Notes: a model not told the origin generated them from the letters alone. A DNA stretch of 64,000 bases from Rippkaea orientalis PCC 8801 (GCF_000021805.1 NC_011726.1:3380097-3444096), one strand, 5' to 3'; positions 44,360-53,133 are shown, counted from the first letter of the stretch. Made by a program: numbers and translations.

Positions 44360-45160
44360 AAATATCATTAAGTTACTTGAAGGTTCAGGGACTCTAACAC
44401 AAACATCCAGAGTATTAGAAGCATAATTACAAGATTGACTAGCTATGACTAAAGTTAGTTGTGTATCCTGCTGAAAATATCTCGAATAAGAGCCTGAAAA
44501 AAAAGTCTCGACGAGTTCTTCATTGTCCTCAAATACTACAAAATCTTGACGCTCAGCTAACTGAGTATAAGGACTTTGAGCAAACTTAAATAAATCTTGG
44601 TTAAAATCATCCTTTGAATTAGTGTTCGAGGCAGCAACGATTTCTATAACATCTAAAACTTGGTTATTAGATATATCGTAAAACAAGAAATTTAGATAAC
44701 TAGATGTACTGACGGGGTTCAATAATAAATTATTAGTTAGATTAAACAAAGACATACTTCCTTGAAAATCAAAACTTAAAAAATTATTGGCTGGAATAAA
44801 AAATTGACCTAAAAAAGTCAAATATACATTGATATTTTGTTGATAAATCTCCCCTGTTCCTAGGGTTTCAATGAAGATATCAGAACGCGCAACAACCGAA
44901 GAATCTTCCACGGCAAAAACTGAATCGATCTCAATGGAAGATCCAACCAAGCCAACTTCTGCAATATTGATCGCATTAACATCTAATATTGTCCCAACAT
45001 TTTGAGGAATTTGATTAAAATTAGTGGCTATAAAACTGGTTCGAGATATGGTACTAAAAGTCGCAGCATAACTCGGTGGTAAACCCATCAATAAACATGG
45101 CAAAGTCACATAATTTATCATCCATTTTAAGGGATAAATTATCGAAATTTTAGTATTCAT
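44285..45160 (-). CDS. PEP-CTERM sorting-domain protein
   Basis: A 291-residue secreted protein. ATG 45160 gives a signal peptide, MNTKISIIYPLKWMINYVTL continuing to PPSYA-AT; a longer non-ATG frame is less likely. The body is beta-rich and Asn/Ser-rich with no recognised domain. The C-terminus has the exosortase signal: VPEPSS, a short hydrophobic stretch (NLMIFLSSFIISI) and a basic tail. Exosortase-type enzymes cut such proteins and link them to exopolysaccharide export. No exosortase gene is in the window. Its 3' end overlaps the foldase gene tail to tail by 75 bases. Confidence 0.75.
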   Translation of the reverse strand: MNTKISIIYPLKWMINYVTLPCLLMGLPPSYAATFSTISRTSFIATNFNQIPQNVGTILDVNAINIAEVGLVGSSIEIDSVFAVEDSSVVARSDIFIETLGTGEIYQQNINVYLTFLGQFFIPANNFLSFDFQGSMSLFNLTNNLLLNPVSTSSYLNFLFYDISNNQVLDVIEIVAASNTNSKDDFNQDLFKFAQSPYTQLAERQDFVVFEDNEELVETFFSGSYSRYFQQDTQLTLVIASQSCNYASNTLDVCVRVPEPSSNLMIFLSSFIISIRGLTGRIMKQIIKFTI

Positions 45161-45434
45161 TGAAATTGTCCAAAATATATTTTGTGTATTTTTTAATGTC
45201 AATTATATCATCAAAAAAAATATGTCAATTGACTGATAAATCCTAGTGTATCTTTAAAAAATGGACAAAAATAGAAAAACAAAAAATCGGTTTGTAGGGT
45301 TATTGTCTAATTTTTTCAATAAGTGTACAAATAAAACAAGAATAAAAAGAAAAGTTAAATTATGTGTAGCTAAATCTAAAATTTAAACCGCACTAAACCT
45401 AGACAATTACCCAAGGAGTCCATCCGATTCCCCG

Positions 45435-45452
45435 TAAGCTGTTGTGCATTTA
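45435..45452. repeat. 18-bp repeat, right copy (inverted relative to 36128-36145)
   Basis: TAAGCTGTTGTGCATTTA is the exact reverse complement of the copy at 36128-36145. Confidence 0.6.
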
Positions 45453-45495
45453 GACTAGGTAGACTAAAAATCATTCAATAGTGTCGAATCCCTTA

Positions 45496-45527
45496 CCCCC
45501 TCACCCCCTCATCCCCTCATCCCCTGA
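45496..45527. repeat. Short tandem repeat, four 8-bp units
   Basis: CCCCCTCA, CCCCCTCA, TCCCCTCA, TCCCCTGA in a row. Typical of the short tandem repeats that litter cyanobacterial intergenic DNA; no function is apparent. Confidence 0.75.
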
Positions 45528-45635
45528 CCCTATCTCCCTCTGGCCTATCCAAGTTGACCCCAAAATAAGATAAAGTAGGCAAGATGAAACGTTTACCTCA
45601 AGACGGGAGTCCAACTTAAAGGAGAGTTAAATAAA

Positions 45636-45752
45636 ATGCTAACCCTAAAAATCGCCGTTTATATCGTTGTTGCTTTCTTCGTTTCCCTGTTTATCTTCGG
45701 CTTTCTGTCGAGTGATCCCACCCGTAACCCTGGGCGCAAGGATTTCGAGTAA
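45636..45752 (+). CDS. psbI: Photosystem II reaction center protein PsbI
   Basis: A 38-residue thylakoid membrane protein: [20 protein letters not shown] then [18 protein letters not shown]. Both the single membrane helix and the stromal tail [10 protein letters not shown](K/R)D are diagnostic of PsbI, a small subunit next to D1 that helps PSII assembly and stability. GGAGAG lies about 10 bases before the ATG. A GC-rich stem (45792-45815, GGGGCGAG with CTCGTCCCC) follows and may stabilise or end the message. It is easily missed because of its size. Confidence 0.96.
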   Translation: MLTLKIAVYIVVAFFVSLFIFGFLSSDPTRNPGRKDFE

Positions 45753-45918
45753 GCACCAATTGTCTGTGTTAACTTAGGTGATTAAAACGACAGGGGCGAG
45801 ATACGGCTCGTCCCCGGCTTCCTTGGTGCTAGGTCACGTTATAGGTAGCCATTCCATCAGTAAACAGGCAACAGACTGACAACTGATCAACCTTTGAGCT
45901 TGATTTTTATCAAAAACA

Positions 45919-48465
45919 ATGCCCCCATTCGTTCCACCACCTAATCCCCCTGCTTTAATTAAGACTGTCGCTGTTAACCCCCAGAGCGATCGCCTGGAAG
46001 GCCCCCACAAAGGTCTTCCTGCATCTTCCCTGATGGGGCAAAAAACCCTAATTTCCCAAATTCCCATCCCCATACAAGCCTCGCCCTTACCGACTGCTGA
46101 GGAAGTTAAGCCCCAAACGACTCCCCCTGCCGTCGTTGAATTTTATTTTAGTGATCCCCAAAATATTCCCGCCTCATCGGGATCTCCCATCCCCCCATCA
46201 GCAGAAGACAAAGCCGATTTATTAGGGAATCCTATTTCTGTGGGTGATCATCCTCAGCCGAACACCCATTCGAGTCCTAATGCCCCCTCAGCAGCCATTA
46301 AAGCTCCCCCTAGCGTTGTCCTAGGACTTAATGGAGATAAAACCCTTCAGCCTAACCAAGCCCATTTATTAGTTACCCGCAAACGGGGAGGTAAAACCCA
46401 ACAATTCCAGATAAAACCGCCCCTTGCCCAAACAGATAATCCAACTCCGACCAATCAACAAGAATTTGAGATTTTTCCCGATAATCCCTCTGAAACTGCC
46501 CCTCCAGTCACCCCACAAGAACCCGTCGGGGTAGTGGAATTGATTGCTGATCGCCAGGAATACGATTCTGTCAACGAGGTGGTCTATGCCGAAGGGAATG
46601 TTATCATGCGGTTTACCAATGGGGTACTCTTAGCCGATCGCCTACGGGTCAATCTTCCGGATCAGTTCGTTGTCGCTGAAGGTAAAGTCGTACTCGAACG
46701 CGGCGAACAAACCCTACGCGGGGAACGATTTGAGTATTATTTTGTGCAAGATAAAGGCATCGTCTTCAATGCTAACGGGGAAATCTATCAGCCGACCACC
46801 CGTTCGGATTTTTCGGCCGGTTTACCCTCGGATATCACCAATACTTTGATTCCCAACGACACCTTAAACGAACGTTTGGCCGCCAATCAACCTCTACAAC
46901 GCATTACCGGCCGAGACGGGGTCAGTTTTGGCTCAAGCATCGGTTTAGGCGAAAATTCCCAAGGGGTAGGCTCGAATATTCCCGATCTCCCCACGCCCCA
47001 AGGTCGCGGCAGGGGTGGACAAATTAACCGCATTCGCTTCCAAGCCGAACAGATGGAGTTTGATGGAGATGGATGGCGTGCCACTAATGCTCGTCTGAGC
47101 AATGACCCTTTTTCTCCCCCTGAGTTAGAAATCCAAGCCGAAACAGCCACTTTTCGTAATATTGCGCCCTTGGTTGATGAAGTGAAACTGACTAACTCAC
47201 GGGTGGTAATCGATCAAGAAAATTCTTTTCCTACTCAAGACCGCTTAATTTTAGATCGGCGCGATCGCCAACCAGGGGTCATTTCCTTTGGTTACGATAA
47301 CCGCGATCGCGGGGGGTTCTATGTAGAACGAGGCTTTAATTTAATTGATAACGATACGGTCAGTTGGGAAATTAAACCCCAATACTACCTACAAAAAGGC
47401 ATAGATCCCGAAGGGATTACCAACGATGATCCTAATACCGACTTATACCTCCAAGACAAGGACGATATCGATGCCATTAGTCCCCCCACTTTCGGCTTTG
47501 TTAATCGCTTTGAAGCGAATTTAAGCCCAGATACTAACCTGTTTATCCGCACCTCCGTAACTAGCTTAGATTTCGATGAGCAGTTTGAAGATCGTGTCAG
47601 AGCTAAAGCATACATACAGCAAAAAGTCGAAGCCTTTAACAGTGTTAACGATGTCCGCTTGGAATATAATTTCCGCGAACGTCTCTTTAATGGCTCCTTG
47701 GGGTTTCAGACCGTACGAGACAGTCTAGGGGTAATTTTTGTATCCCCCCAAATTCCCCTGGATAATCAAGGGCTACAACTGAGTTATCAAGCCTCGATTC
47801 AAAATGTTAACGCCGATACTGACCAAATCGACTTATTACCGCCAATTCGAGATAACAATCGTGTCACCCTACTTCGTGCTCAGGGGGCGGCCTCTATCAG
47901 CCGACCCTTTATTCTGTGGGCAGGTCAACCTCTTCCGGCTACACCCGATGAAGGACTGCGTTATACCCCTGTTCCCATACAGCCCTTTGTTCAATTATGG
48001 GCTAGTGTGACCGGGGTCGGAAGTATTTACGGGAATGGAGATTCTCAACCGTCTATCTCCGGAAGTATTGGCTTTTCAGGACAAGTGGGTCATTTTTCCC
48101 GCCCGTTTCTTGACTATACGGGGTTTAATATTACCTTTAGTCAGGCATTGAGGGGTGATCCTTCTCCGTTTTTATTTGATCGCTATGCTGACCTCAAAGT
48201 GATCTCCTTTGCCTTGACTCAACAAATTTATGGTCCTGTGCGTTTTGGGGTACAAAGTGCTTTAAATATTGATACCAATGAGGAAATTAATACGGACTTA
48301 TTTCTAGAATATAGTCGTCGCACTTATAGCATTCTTCTACGCTATAATACAGTCCTTCAAGTGGGGTCAATCAACTTGCGAATCAGTGACTTTAACTGGA
48401 GTGGAAACCCGGGGCCATTTGATGGAACCGGTATTCGTCCCGTTATTCAAGGTGTTCCTCGCTAA
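45919..48465 (+). CDS. DUF3769 protein, probable LptD-like outer-membrane protein
   Basis: An 848-residue cyanobacterial protein. Residues 1-195 are Pro-rich and disordered. Residues 205-290 match an LptA/OstA-like beta-jellyroll (VELIADRQEYDSVNEVVYAE, GNVIMRFTNGVLLADRLRVN, GKVVLERGEQTLRGERFEYY). Residues 360 onward are beta-strand-rich with outer-membrane barrel features, ending in Arg rather than Phe. DUF3769 proteins are regarded as cyanobacterial counterparts of LptD, the LPS-inserting outer-membrane protein; that role is known by similarity only. No clear signal peptide is seen from this ATG, so the true start could differ; an upstream start was not found. Confidence 0.8.
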   Translation: MPPFVPPPNPPALIKTVAVNPQSDRLEGPHKGLPASSLMGQKTLISQIPIPIQASPLPTAEEVKPQTTPPAVVEFYFSDPQNIPASSGSPIPPSAEDKADLLGNPISVGDHPQPNTHSSPNAPSAAIKAPPSVVLGLNGDKTLQPNQAHLLVTRKRGGKTQQFQIKPPLAQTDNPTPTNQQEFEIFPDNPSETAPPVTPQEPVGVVELIADRQEYDSVNEVVYAEGNVIMRFTNGVLLADRLRVNLPDQFVVAEGKVVLERGEQTLRGERFEYYFVQDKGIVFNANGEIYQPTTRSDFSAGLPSDITNTLIPNDTLNERLAANQPLQRITGRDGVSFGSSIGLGENSQGVGSNIPDLPTPQGRGRGGQINRIRFQAEQMEFDGDGWRATNARLSNDPFSPPELEIQAETATFRNIAPLVDEVKLTNSRVVIDQENSFPTQDRLILDRRDRQPGVISFGYDNRDRGGFYVERGFNLIDNDTVSWEIKPQYYLQKGIDPEGITNDDPNTDLYLQDKDDIDAISPPTFGFVNRFEANLSPDTNLFIRTSVTSLDFDEQFEDRVRAKAYIQQKVEAFNSVNDVRLEYNFRERLFNGSLGFQTVRDSLGVIFVSPQIPLDNQGLQLSYQASIQNVNADTDQIDLLPPIRDNNRVTLLRAQGAASISRPFILWAGQPLPATPDEGLRYTPVPIQPFVQLWASVTGVGSIYGNGDSQPSISGSIGFSGQVGHFSRPFLDYTGFNITFSQALRGDPSPFLFDRYADLKVISFALTQQIYGPVRFGVQSALNIDTNEEINTDLFLEYSRRTYSILLRYNTVLQVGSINLRISDFNWSGNPGPFDGTGIRPVIQGVPR

Positions 48466-48503
48466 AGTAGAAAATTAAAATCCTTTCCCTGTTCTCGATA
48501 CTT

Positions 48504-49172
48504 TTACTGTTGTGTCATGTCGGAAATGATTTCTTTGGCTTCTTTATGATAGGACATCCATAAACAGCGATCAAGTCTAAAGTTGTCAAAGGTTGCTTTA
48601 AAAGATGAATTAAGGGGACTACAAGCATATAACCCAAATTTGATCGGTTGATCTGCTATTTCTGGAGGATTAACTTTTGCCATTTCTGGTGATGTTTCTC
48701 CTAAAGAATGTAAATGAAAAATTCTCATTTGTTGGAATGTATTGCCATCAGTTGAAGACTCAATCAAGAAATCTGGACCTCGACGACTGAGACGATACCA
48801 AAAGATATTTGTTGTTATTATATCGGTTGTTGCCCAATCTGAATAACCCAAATTAGTCACGACACTGCCTAACCTTGACAATTCCTCATTTTCGTATTCT
48901 ATTGATGCTTTCATCCAGTTATCACTATTAAGATAAATAATTAAACCGCATTGATCAAATCTCCTTTGATAATTAAAGGAAACTCTAACCATAAATGAGA
49001 AATTAAGCTTACTTTCTAAGAGAATAGCCGGAGCATTATCATTTCTAAATCCATAGTAACTACGTTGCCAAAAATCTGTATTAGGTTCGGTAGTAATGCT
49101 AACTGAATGGTCAGTTATTTCAAATATTTTAGGTTTATTAATCCACTTTATTTGAGAAAAATCTAAGAACAT
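48504..49172 (-). CDS. DUF1349 concanavalin-like protein
   Basis: A 222-residue protein from ATG 49172 (MFLDFSQIKWINKPKIFEIT); a TTG 14 codons upstream is in frame but poorer. It matches DUF1349, a concanavalin A-like beta sandwich: DFWQRSYYGFRNDNAPAILL, RVSFNYQRRFDQCGLIIYLN, NWMKASIEYEN and the C-terminal IKFGLYACSPLNSSFKATFD. Members are thought to bind carbohydrate or act with sugar metabolism; the role is not established. No signal peptide. The region just upstream is the remnant of a sugar-nucleotide aminotransferase, which may be the relic of a former operon. Confidence 0.78.
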   Translation of the reverse strand: MFLDFSQIKWINKPKIFEITDHSVSITTEPNTDFWQRSYYGFRNDNAPAILLESKLNFSFMVRVSFNYQRRFDQCGLIIYLNSDNWMKASIEYENEELSRLGSVVTNLGYSDWATTDIITTNIFWYRLSRRGPDFLIESSTDGNTFQQMRIFHLHSLGETSPEMAKVNPPEIADQPIKFGLYACSPLNSSFKATFDNFRLDRCLWMSYHKEAKEIISDMTQQ

Positions 49173-49250
49173 TGGTTGATTTTGATAACAAGGTTGTAAA
49201 TGTAAAGGGTACAAAAATTGACGGGTTTTAATGCCATTTCCTGCTAAATA

Positions 49251-49555
49251 TTAGGCTAATTCTTCACGGTGATCGCTATAAAATGACGTAAACCAATGAA
49301 GAGGTTGACAACGGGGATCAATAGGGGTAATTTCTAGTCCAGAAATATCGCTTAATTCAGCAACATACTTCTCATGAATTTCCTGTTTATGTTTAATAAT
49401 AGCAGGTAATTTCTTTAACTGAGCAATGCCGATCACCGACTGCATTTCGGTAATAGAAAAATTAAAGCCAATATGTTCATGAATAAACATTCCACGAGTA
49501 TCTCTGCCATGATTTTTTAGCCGACGACAAGCTACAACAATCTCATCACTATAAA
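49251..49555 (-). pseudogene. DegT/DnrJ/EryC1/StrS aminotransferase remnant
   Basis: About 100 codons with no proper start. Read on the minus strand the frame gives DEIVVACRRLKNHGRDTRGM, then FIHEHIGFNFSITEMQSVIG and IAQLKKLPAIIKHKQEIHEK, typical of the middle of PLP-dependent sugar aminotransferases (RNHGR, the NFR/S-ITE-M-Q segment and LKKL). The N-terminal PLP-lysine region and the C-terminal third are absent. These enzymes make amino-sugars for surface glycans, so a glycan locus probably once lay here. Confidence 0.75.
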
Positions 49556-49900
49556 ATTATGAAAAGTTAAAAGAATATTATATATACTTTTTAGTCAAAG
49601 TAGAAAAAGATGCTTAAATAGCAAAAGCTATTCGGAGTTATTGGGGGATAAAAAAACCTAAAGCCTCGTCCCCACCGTTCGGACTGCGGCGTAAACGCGG
49701 TAGTTGAGCTTGTCGAAACTCAGTCGAACGCTGACTCTCACGGAAGCCTAAAATGTGGGTATTTTGATAGTATTTTTAGATGGGGACTTCTTTCGACATT
49801 TCTGTTCAAGGGAAAAGAGGGGAAGACATTCTCACTGTTGCCTCCTACATTTTGCCTTGTTCTATTCGGTGATTCTCTTTTTCAAACCTAAAATAATCCA
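49556..49900. other. 345-base spacer with dispersed repeat
   Basis: No gene. Bases 49690-49745 contain GTTGAGCTTGTCGAAACTCA followed by GTCGAACGCTGA, a sequence type seen as scattered repeats in bacterial intergenic DNA. The right end should hold the promoter of the next gene. Confidence 0.4.
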
Positions 49901-51031
49901 ATGATCCAGGTAGTTTCTGAGTTAGAAAACAATTGGCAGACCTATTTATTAGAACAAGCACCCGACCAAACTCCTGAAGTTCGTCAGATTATCATTCGTT
50001 GGTTATTCGGTGAAGATCAGACCCGATGGGAAACTATGACGGCTGAAGGGTTGGCGATCGCTAAACAGGGGATGGACTACCGCTATAGCATTTTACAAAA
50101 ACGCTATTTAGATAAACCTCCCACCGTAGCCTACCGCAACTTGATTAATCGGTTGGGATCTTTGGTGGTTTTACGCAACAAAATTCAGACTTGGGTTTCC
50201 TTAAGCCGCGATCGCCAACGCGCTGTCACCGATGTTTTACAGGAAGTGATCCAAGAACTTCTTAACAGCGATCGCTACATTCAAGGACAAATTGCTTGGA
50301 TTTCTCAATGTACCACCGATCAACGTCTGCGCAATAGTTTACTGTTGACCACCATAGAAGAATATTCTCTGCGTCCTATTCGCAACCAACCGTTATTAGT
50401 CTATCGCTTTGTCAATTACCTGCGTCGTTCCAGTCGGGGTGGCATGACTCAGGTACCCCAAAAACAGTTAATTCGCCTGATTTCCGAAGAAATTGGTCTA
50501 GATGAGTCGGAAACGACTATTAGTTTACTCGATAATCAAGCGGTGGAAGCCTATCAAGCCAGTCAGCAATGGGAAGAACAACAGTTAATCCGTCACAAGG
50601 TTCAAGAAGAATTTACTGTCTATTTAGCCCAAAAGATCGGTCAAGAAGCGGTGGAATGGCTGAAACTCTATTTAGAAGGTCGTTCCCAAGAAGCGATCGC
50701 TCAACAGTTGAATCTGCCTATTAAACAGGTTTACCGACTGCGGGAAAAGGTCAGCTATCATGCTATTCAAGGGTTTTCTCTCAAGCAAAATCCTGAGTTA
50801 GTAGCCCATTGGTTACAAATTTCAGCCCAAGAACATAATTTAGGTCTAACTCCTAATCAATGGGAGGCGTTTTGGCAAGATTTAACCGTTGATCAACAAG
50901 TCATTATTCAGCACCTCAAAAATAATCAATCCTTGGACGAAATTGCTCTGGTTTTAAACTGGAAAAAAAAACAGGTTCTTTATGAATGGCGGACGGTTTA
51001 TTTAAAAGCGCAATCGTTAAGAACGGGTTAA
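49901..51031 (+). CDS. HetZ-like regulatory protein
   Basis: A 376-residue soluble protein of a cyanobacterial family I read as HetZ-related; HetZ is a DNA-binding regulator of early heterocyst differentiation. Supporting segments are RNQPLLVYRFVNYLRRSSRG, SEEIGLDESETTISLLDNQA, the helix-turn-helix-like YLEGRSQEAIAQQLNLPIKQ followed by VYRLREKVSYHAIQGF, and a second repeat-like helix pair near the C-terminus (NQSLDEIALVLNWKKKQV). The organism appears unicellular, so a role outside heterocysts (for example cell-state or nitrogen control) is likely. The family call is from memory of motifs and is moderate. Confidence 0.55.
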   Translation: MIQVVSELENNWQTYLLEQAPDQTPEVRQIIIRWLFGEDQTRWETMTAEGLAIAKQGMDYRYSILQKRYLDKPPTVAYRNLINRLGSLVVLRNKIQTWVSLSRDRQRAVTDVLQEVIQELLNSDRYIQGQIAWISQCTTDQRLRNSLLLTTIEEYSLRPIRNQPLLVYRFVNYLRRSSRGGMTQVPQKQLIRLISEEIGLDESETTISLLDNQAVEAYQASQQWEEQQLIRHKVQEEFTVYLAQKIGQEAVEWLKLYLEGRSQEAIAQQLNLPIKQVYRLREKVSYHAIQGFSLKQNPELVAHWLQISAQEHNLGLTPNQWEAFWQDLTVDQQVIIQHLKNNQSLDEIALVLNWKKKQVLYEWRTVYLKAQSLRTG

Positions 51032-51054
51032 ATCAGTAAACAGTAATCAGTGAT

Positions 51055-51088
51055 CAGTAATCAGTTTTTAACTAATTACTGATTACTG
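51055..51088 (+). terminator. Repeat-derived stem-loop after the HetZ-like gene
   Basis: CAGTAATCAGT (51055-51065) pairs perfectly with ACTGATTACTG (51078-51088) around TTTTAACTAATT. A direct copy of CAGTAATCAGT lies 14 bases upstream. No long T run, so it is a weak terminator or a repeat. Confidence 0.5.
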
Positions 51089-51205
51089 AATATAACCATC
51101 CCAAAACAGTATGACTTCCTTTCTTGTTTTTTTAGATTAGCTTTCATCAATGTACTGTCAAATTATGGGATACTGAAGACATCACACACAGGAGCATTAC
51201 TCAGT

Positions 51206-52222
51206 ATGGGCAGTCATTCTGATTTCGATTATTATTTAGCCTATGGCAATAGAGATTCTGTGACAATCCAGCCTCAACCTGGAATTCTATTAATTGGGGG
51301 AGCAGAAGGCGATAAATCAGGAGAACATGAAGCAACTCAATGGTTTTTAGAACGAGCCAAAGGAGGTAAATATTTAGTCCTTCGCGTTGGTAGAATTAAA
51401 AAACAAGCTGATTGGATTGCCCAACATTATCGAGATTGGATTCATTCTGCTGCTGAACTTTCTATTAATAGTCGTGAAGCAGCTAATAACCGCAAAGTTG
51501 TCGATTATATACGAGAAGCTGATGCGTTATTTATTGCTGGAGGCGATCAAACTGCCTATCAAGAATATTGGGAAGGAACGGCAACGGAAGACGCACTTAA
51601 TTATTTAATTAATGAGAAAAAAATCCCCATAGCGGGAACCAGTGCCGGTATGGCAATTATGGGAGATTATTATTATGCTCCTCACCATCAAGGAGTCCTT
51701 AGTTCAGAAATTCTGGATGATCCGTTTCACTACAACACTGAACATATTCATCGTAGCAAGTTTCTTGAAGTTCCCTATCTCGGACGAGTCATTACAGATA
51801 CCCATTTAGATCGCTTAAATCAAAAAAATCCTGAAACTCGTTATGGCAGATTATTGGGGTTATTGGCTAGGTTAATTTATGAGGACAATAATCAACTCGA
51901 TCATTATGCCATTGGTTTAGAAGAAGGCGCATTTGTTGCCATTGATGAAAAGGGTATTGCTACGGTTTTTGGGAATGGAACAAACATCGGACAGGATGCC
52001 TATTTTTTACAGACCAATGGTGCTTTACCTGAACAAATGGAACCGGGATGGCCTTTAATTTGGGATCACAATGGACAAGCGGTTAAAGTTTACCGCATCC
52101 CTGGAACTCCAGAAGGAAGCGGTTATTTTGACTTGAATGATTGGTCTACCGCTAAGGGAGGACAATGGAAATATTGGTACACCGTAGGGGGTAAGTCCGG
52201 ATTGCGGAAAACATCGCTTTAA
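51206..52222 (+). CDS. Peptidase S51, cyanophycinase-like
   Basis: A 338-residue serine peptidase of family S51; cyanophycinase cuts the nitrogen store cyanophycin into beta-Asp-Arg dipeptides. The nucleophile elbow is GTSAGMAIMG with Ser146. Also seen are GILLIGGAEGDKSGEHEAT at the N-terminus, the turn DALFIAGGDQTAY, and VITDTHLDRLNQKN (His of the catalytic set). It is longer than typical CphB (about 270 residues) because of a C-terminal tail of some 60 residues (SGYFDLNDWSTAKGGQWKYW). ATG 51206 with a GGAGC site upstream. Substrate could be cyanophycin or another isopeptide. The stand-alone location does not decide. Confidence 0.8.
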   Translation: MGSHSDFDYYLAYGNRDSVTIQPQPGILLIGGAEGDKSGEHEATQWFLERAKGGKYLVLRVGRIKKQADWIAQHYRDWIHSAAELSINSREAANNRKVVDYIREADALFIAGGDQTAYQEYWEGTATEDALNYLINEKKIPIAGTSAGMAIMGDYYYAPHHQGVLSSEILDDPFHYNTEHIHRSKFLEVPYLGRVITDTHLDRLNQKNPETRYGRLLGLLARLIYEDNNQLDHYAIGLEEGAFVAIDEKGIATVFGNGTNIGQDAYFLQTNGALPEQMEPGWPLIWDHNGQAVKVYRIPGTPEGSGYFDLNDWSTAKGGQWKYWYTVGGKSGLRKTSL

Positions 52223-52248
52223 TCAATAAAAATCAATAAAAATGTAGG

Positions 52249-52265
52249 ATGCGTTCCCAACGCAT
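52249..52265. repeat. ATGCGTT hairpin repeat, copy 1
   Basis: ATGCGTT-CCC-AACGCAT stem-loop between two convergent genes; it may end transcription. A related, longer hairpin is at 53134-53155. Confidence 0.55.
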
Positions 52266-52317
52266 ACCTTCAGTTTCAAGGGTTATCTTTGATACCAAGT
52301 CCGGTTATTCAGTTTAT

Positions 52318-53121
52318 CTAAACAGGATTTGGTATGAACCATTCTCCGATAATCTGAACAAACTTATTAATGTTTTCAACATGAATATTATGCCCACAAT
52401 GGGGAATAATTTCTAAGGTGATTGATGGCGATAAACTTGCCATTTGTTGATTAATAGCAACAAACTTTTGATCAAGTTCACCAACTAGCAAAAGCACAGG
52501 AATATTATTGGTTTTTAGTTTCTCCCAAAGAGAAGCTTGTAAACCAAGGCTACAATAACGTATTGATTTAGCTAACTCTAAAGGATCGTTATTTAATCTT
52601 TTTGCTAAAACTTTTTGAAAATTTGGATGATTTTTAAGCGATCCAAATAGGATATTATTATACCATTTTTCTAAAAATAAATCAAGTCCAATTGTCTCTA
52701 ATTCTTGCGCGAGTTGCTCATCTTTTTTGAGGCGTTCTTGTCTTTCAATTTCTGTTTTTAACCCTGGAGAGGTTGACTCTAATATCACTTGGCAAAAACG
52801 GTCGGGAAAGTGAAGGGTTAAATATAAGGCAATGCGTCCCCCCATAGAATAACCAACTAATAAACATTGATGTATTTTTAACTCGTTCAATAAGTTAATT
52901 AATCCTTCAGCAATTTTAGGAATAGTATAGTATTCCTTGCCGCCTAAAACTTGAGTTTTCCCGTGTCCAGGTAAGTCAACAGATAAACAATAAAAGTTTT
53001 TTGATAAGAAGACAATAGCCTCATCAAAATCACGGCAACTTCCTAGAAAACCATGTAAAAAGAGCATTACAGGTTGATTAGGATTACCTTTAAAATAATA
53101 ATTAAATTGGTAATTTTTCAA
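52318..53121 (-). CDS. menH: Probable SHCHC synthase MenH (alpha/beta hydrolase)
   Basis: Alpha/beta hydrolase that forms 2-succinyl-6-hydroxy-2,4-cyclohexadiene-1-carboxylate in phylloquinone/menaquinone synthesis; in cyanobacteria this feeds photosystem I. Visible are the oxyanion loop LFLHGFLGSCRDFDEAI, the nucleophile elbow GYSMGGRIALYL and the C-terminal His in IPHCGHNIHVENINKF, with the MenH-type LESTSPGL. I place the start at TTG 53121 (first residues after Met: KNYQFNYYFKGNPNQ), preceded by AAGGA at 7 bases. A longer frame to 53172 would translate straight through a hairpin repeat. It ends the minus-strand run after the HNH gene. Confidence 0.8.
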   Translation of the reverse strand: MKNYQFNYYFKGNPNQPVMLFLHGFLGSCRDFDEAIVFLSKNFYCLSVDLPGHGKTQVLGGKEYYTIPKIAEGLINLLNELKIHQCLLVGYSMGGRIALYLTLHFPDRFCQVILESTSPGLKTEIERQERLKKDEQLAQELETIGLDLFLEKWYNNILFGSLKNHPNFQKVLAKRLNNDPLELAKSIRYCSLGLQASLWEKLKTNNIPVLLLVGELDQKFVAINQQMASLSPSITLEIIPHCGHNIHVENINKFVQIIGEWFIPNPV

Positions 53122-53133
53122 GGCTATTTCCTT

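Larger units (their letters stand above)
45161..45635. other. 475-base spacer upstream of psbI
   Basis: No gene. Contains the right copy of the 18-bp flanking repeat (45435-45452), an 8-bp tandem repeat (45496-45527), and presumably the psbI promoter. GGAGAG lies before the psbI ATG. Confidence 0.55.

Noticed and set aside
45919-48465. Reading the DUF3769 gene as part of the peptide-export system (outer-membrane channel)
   Set aside because: Its LptA-like jellyroll and barrel fit LPS insertion, and psbI plus a long spacer separate it from the cluster.
49690-49745. Possible insertion-sequence end (inverted CGAACGCTGA / GTTGAGCTTG blocks)
   Set aside because: No transposase fragment or target-site duplication nearby; treated as a dispersed repeat.
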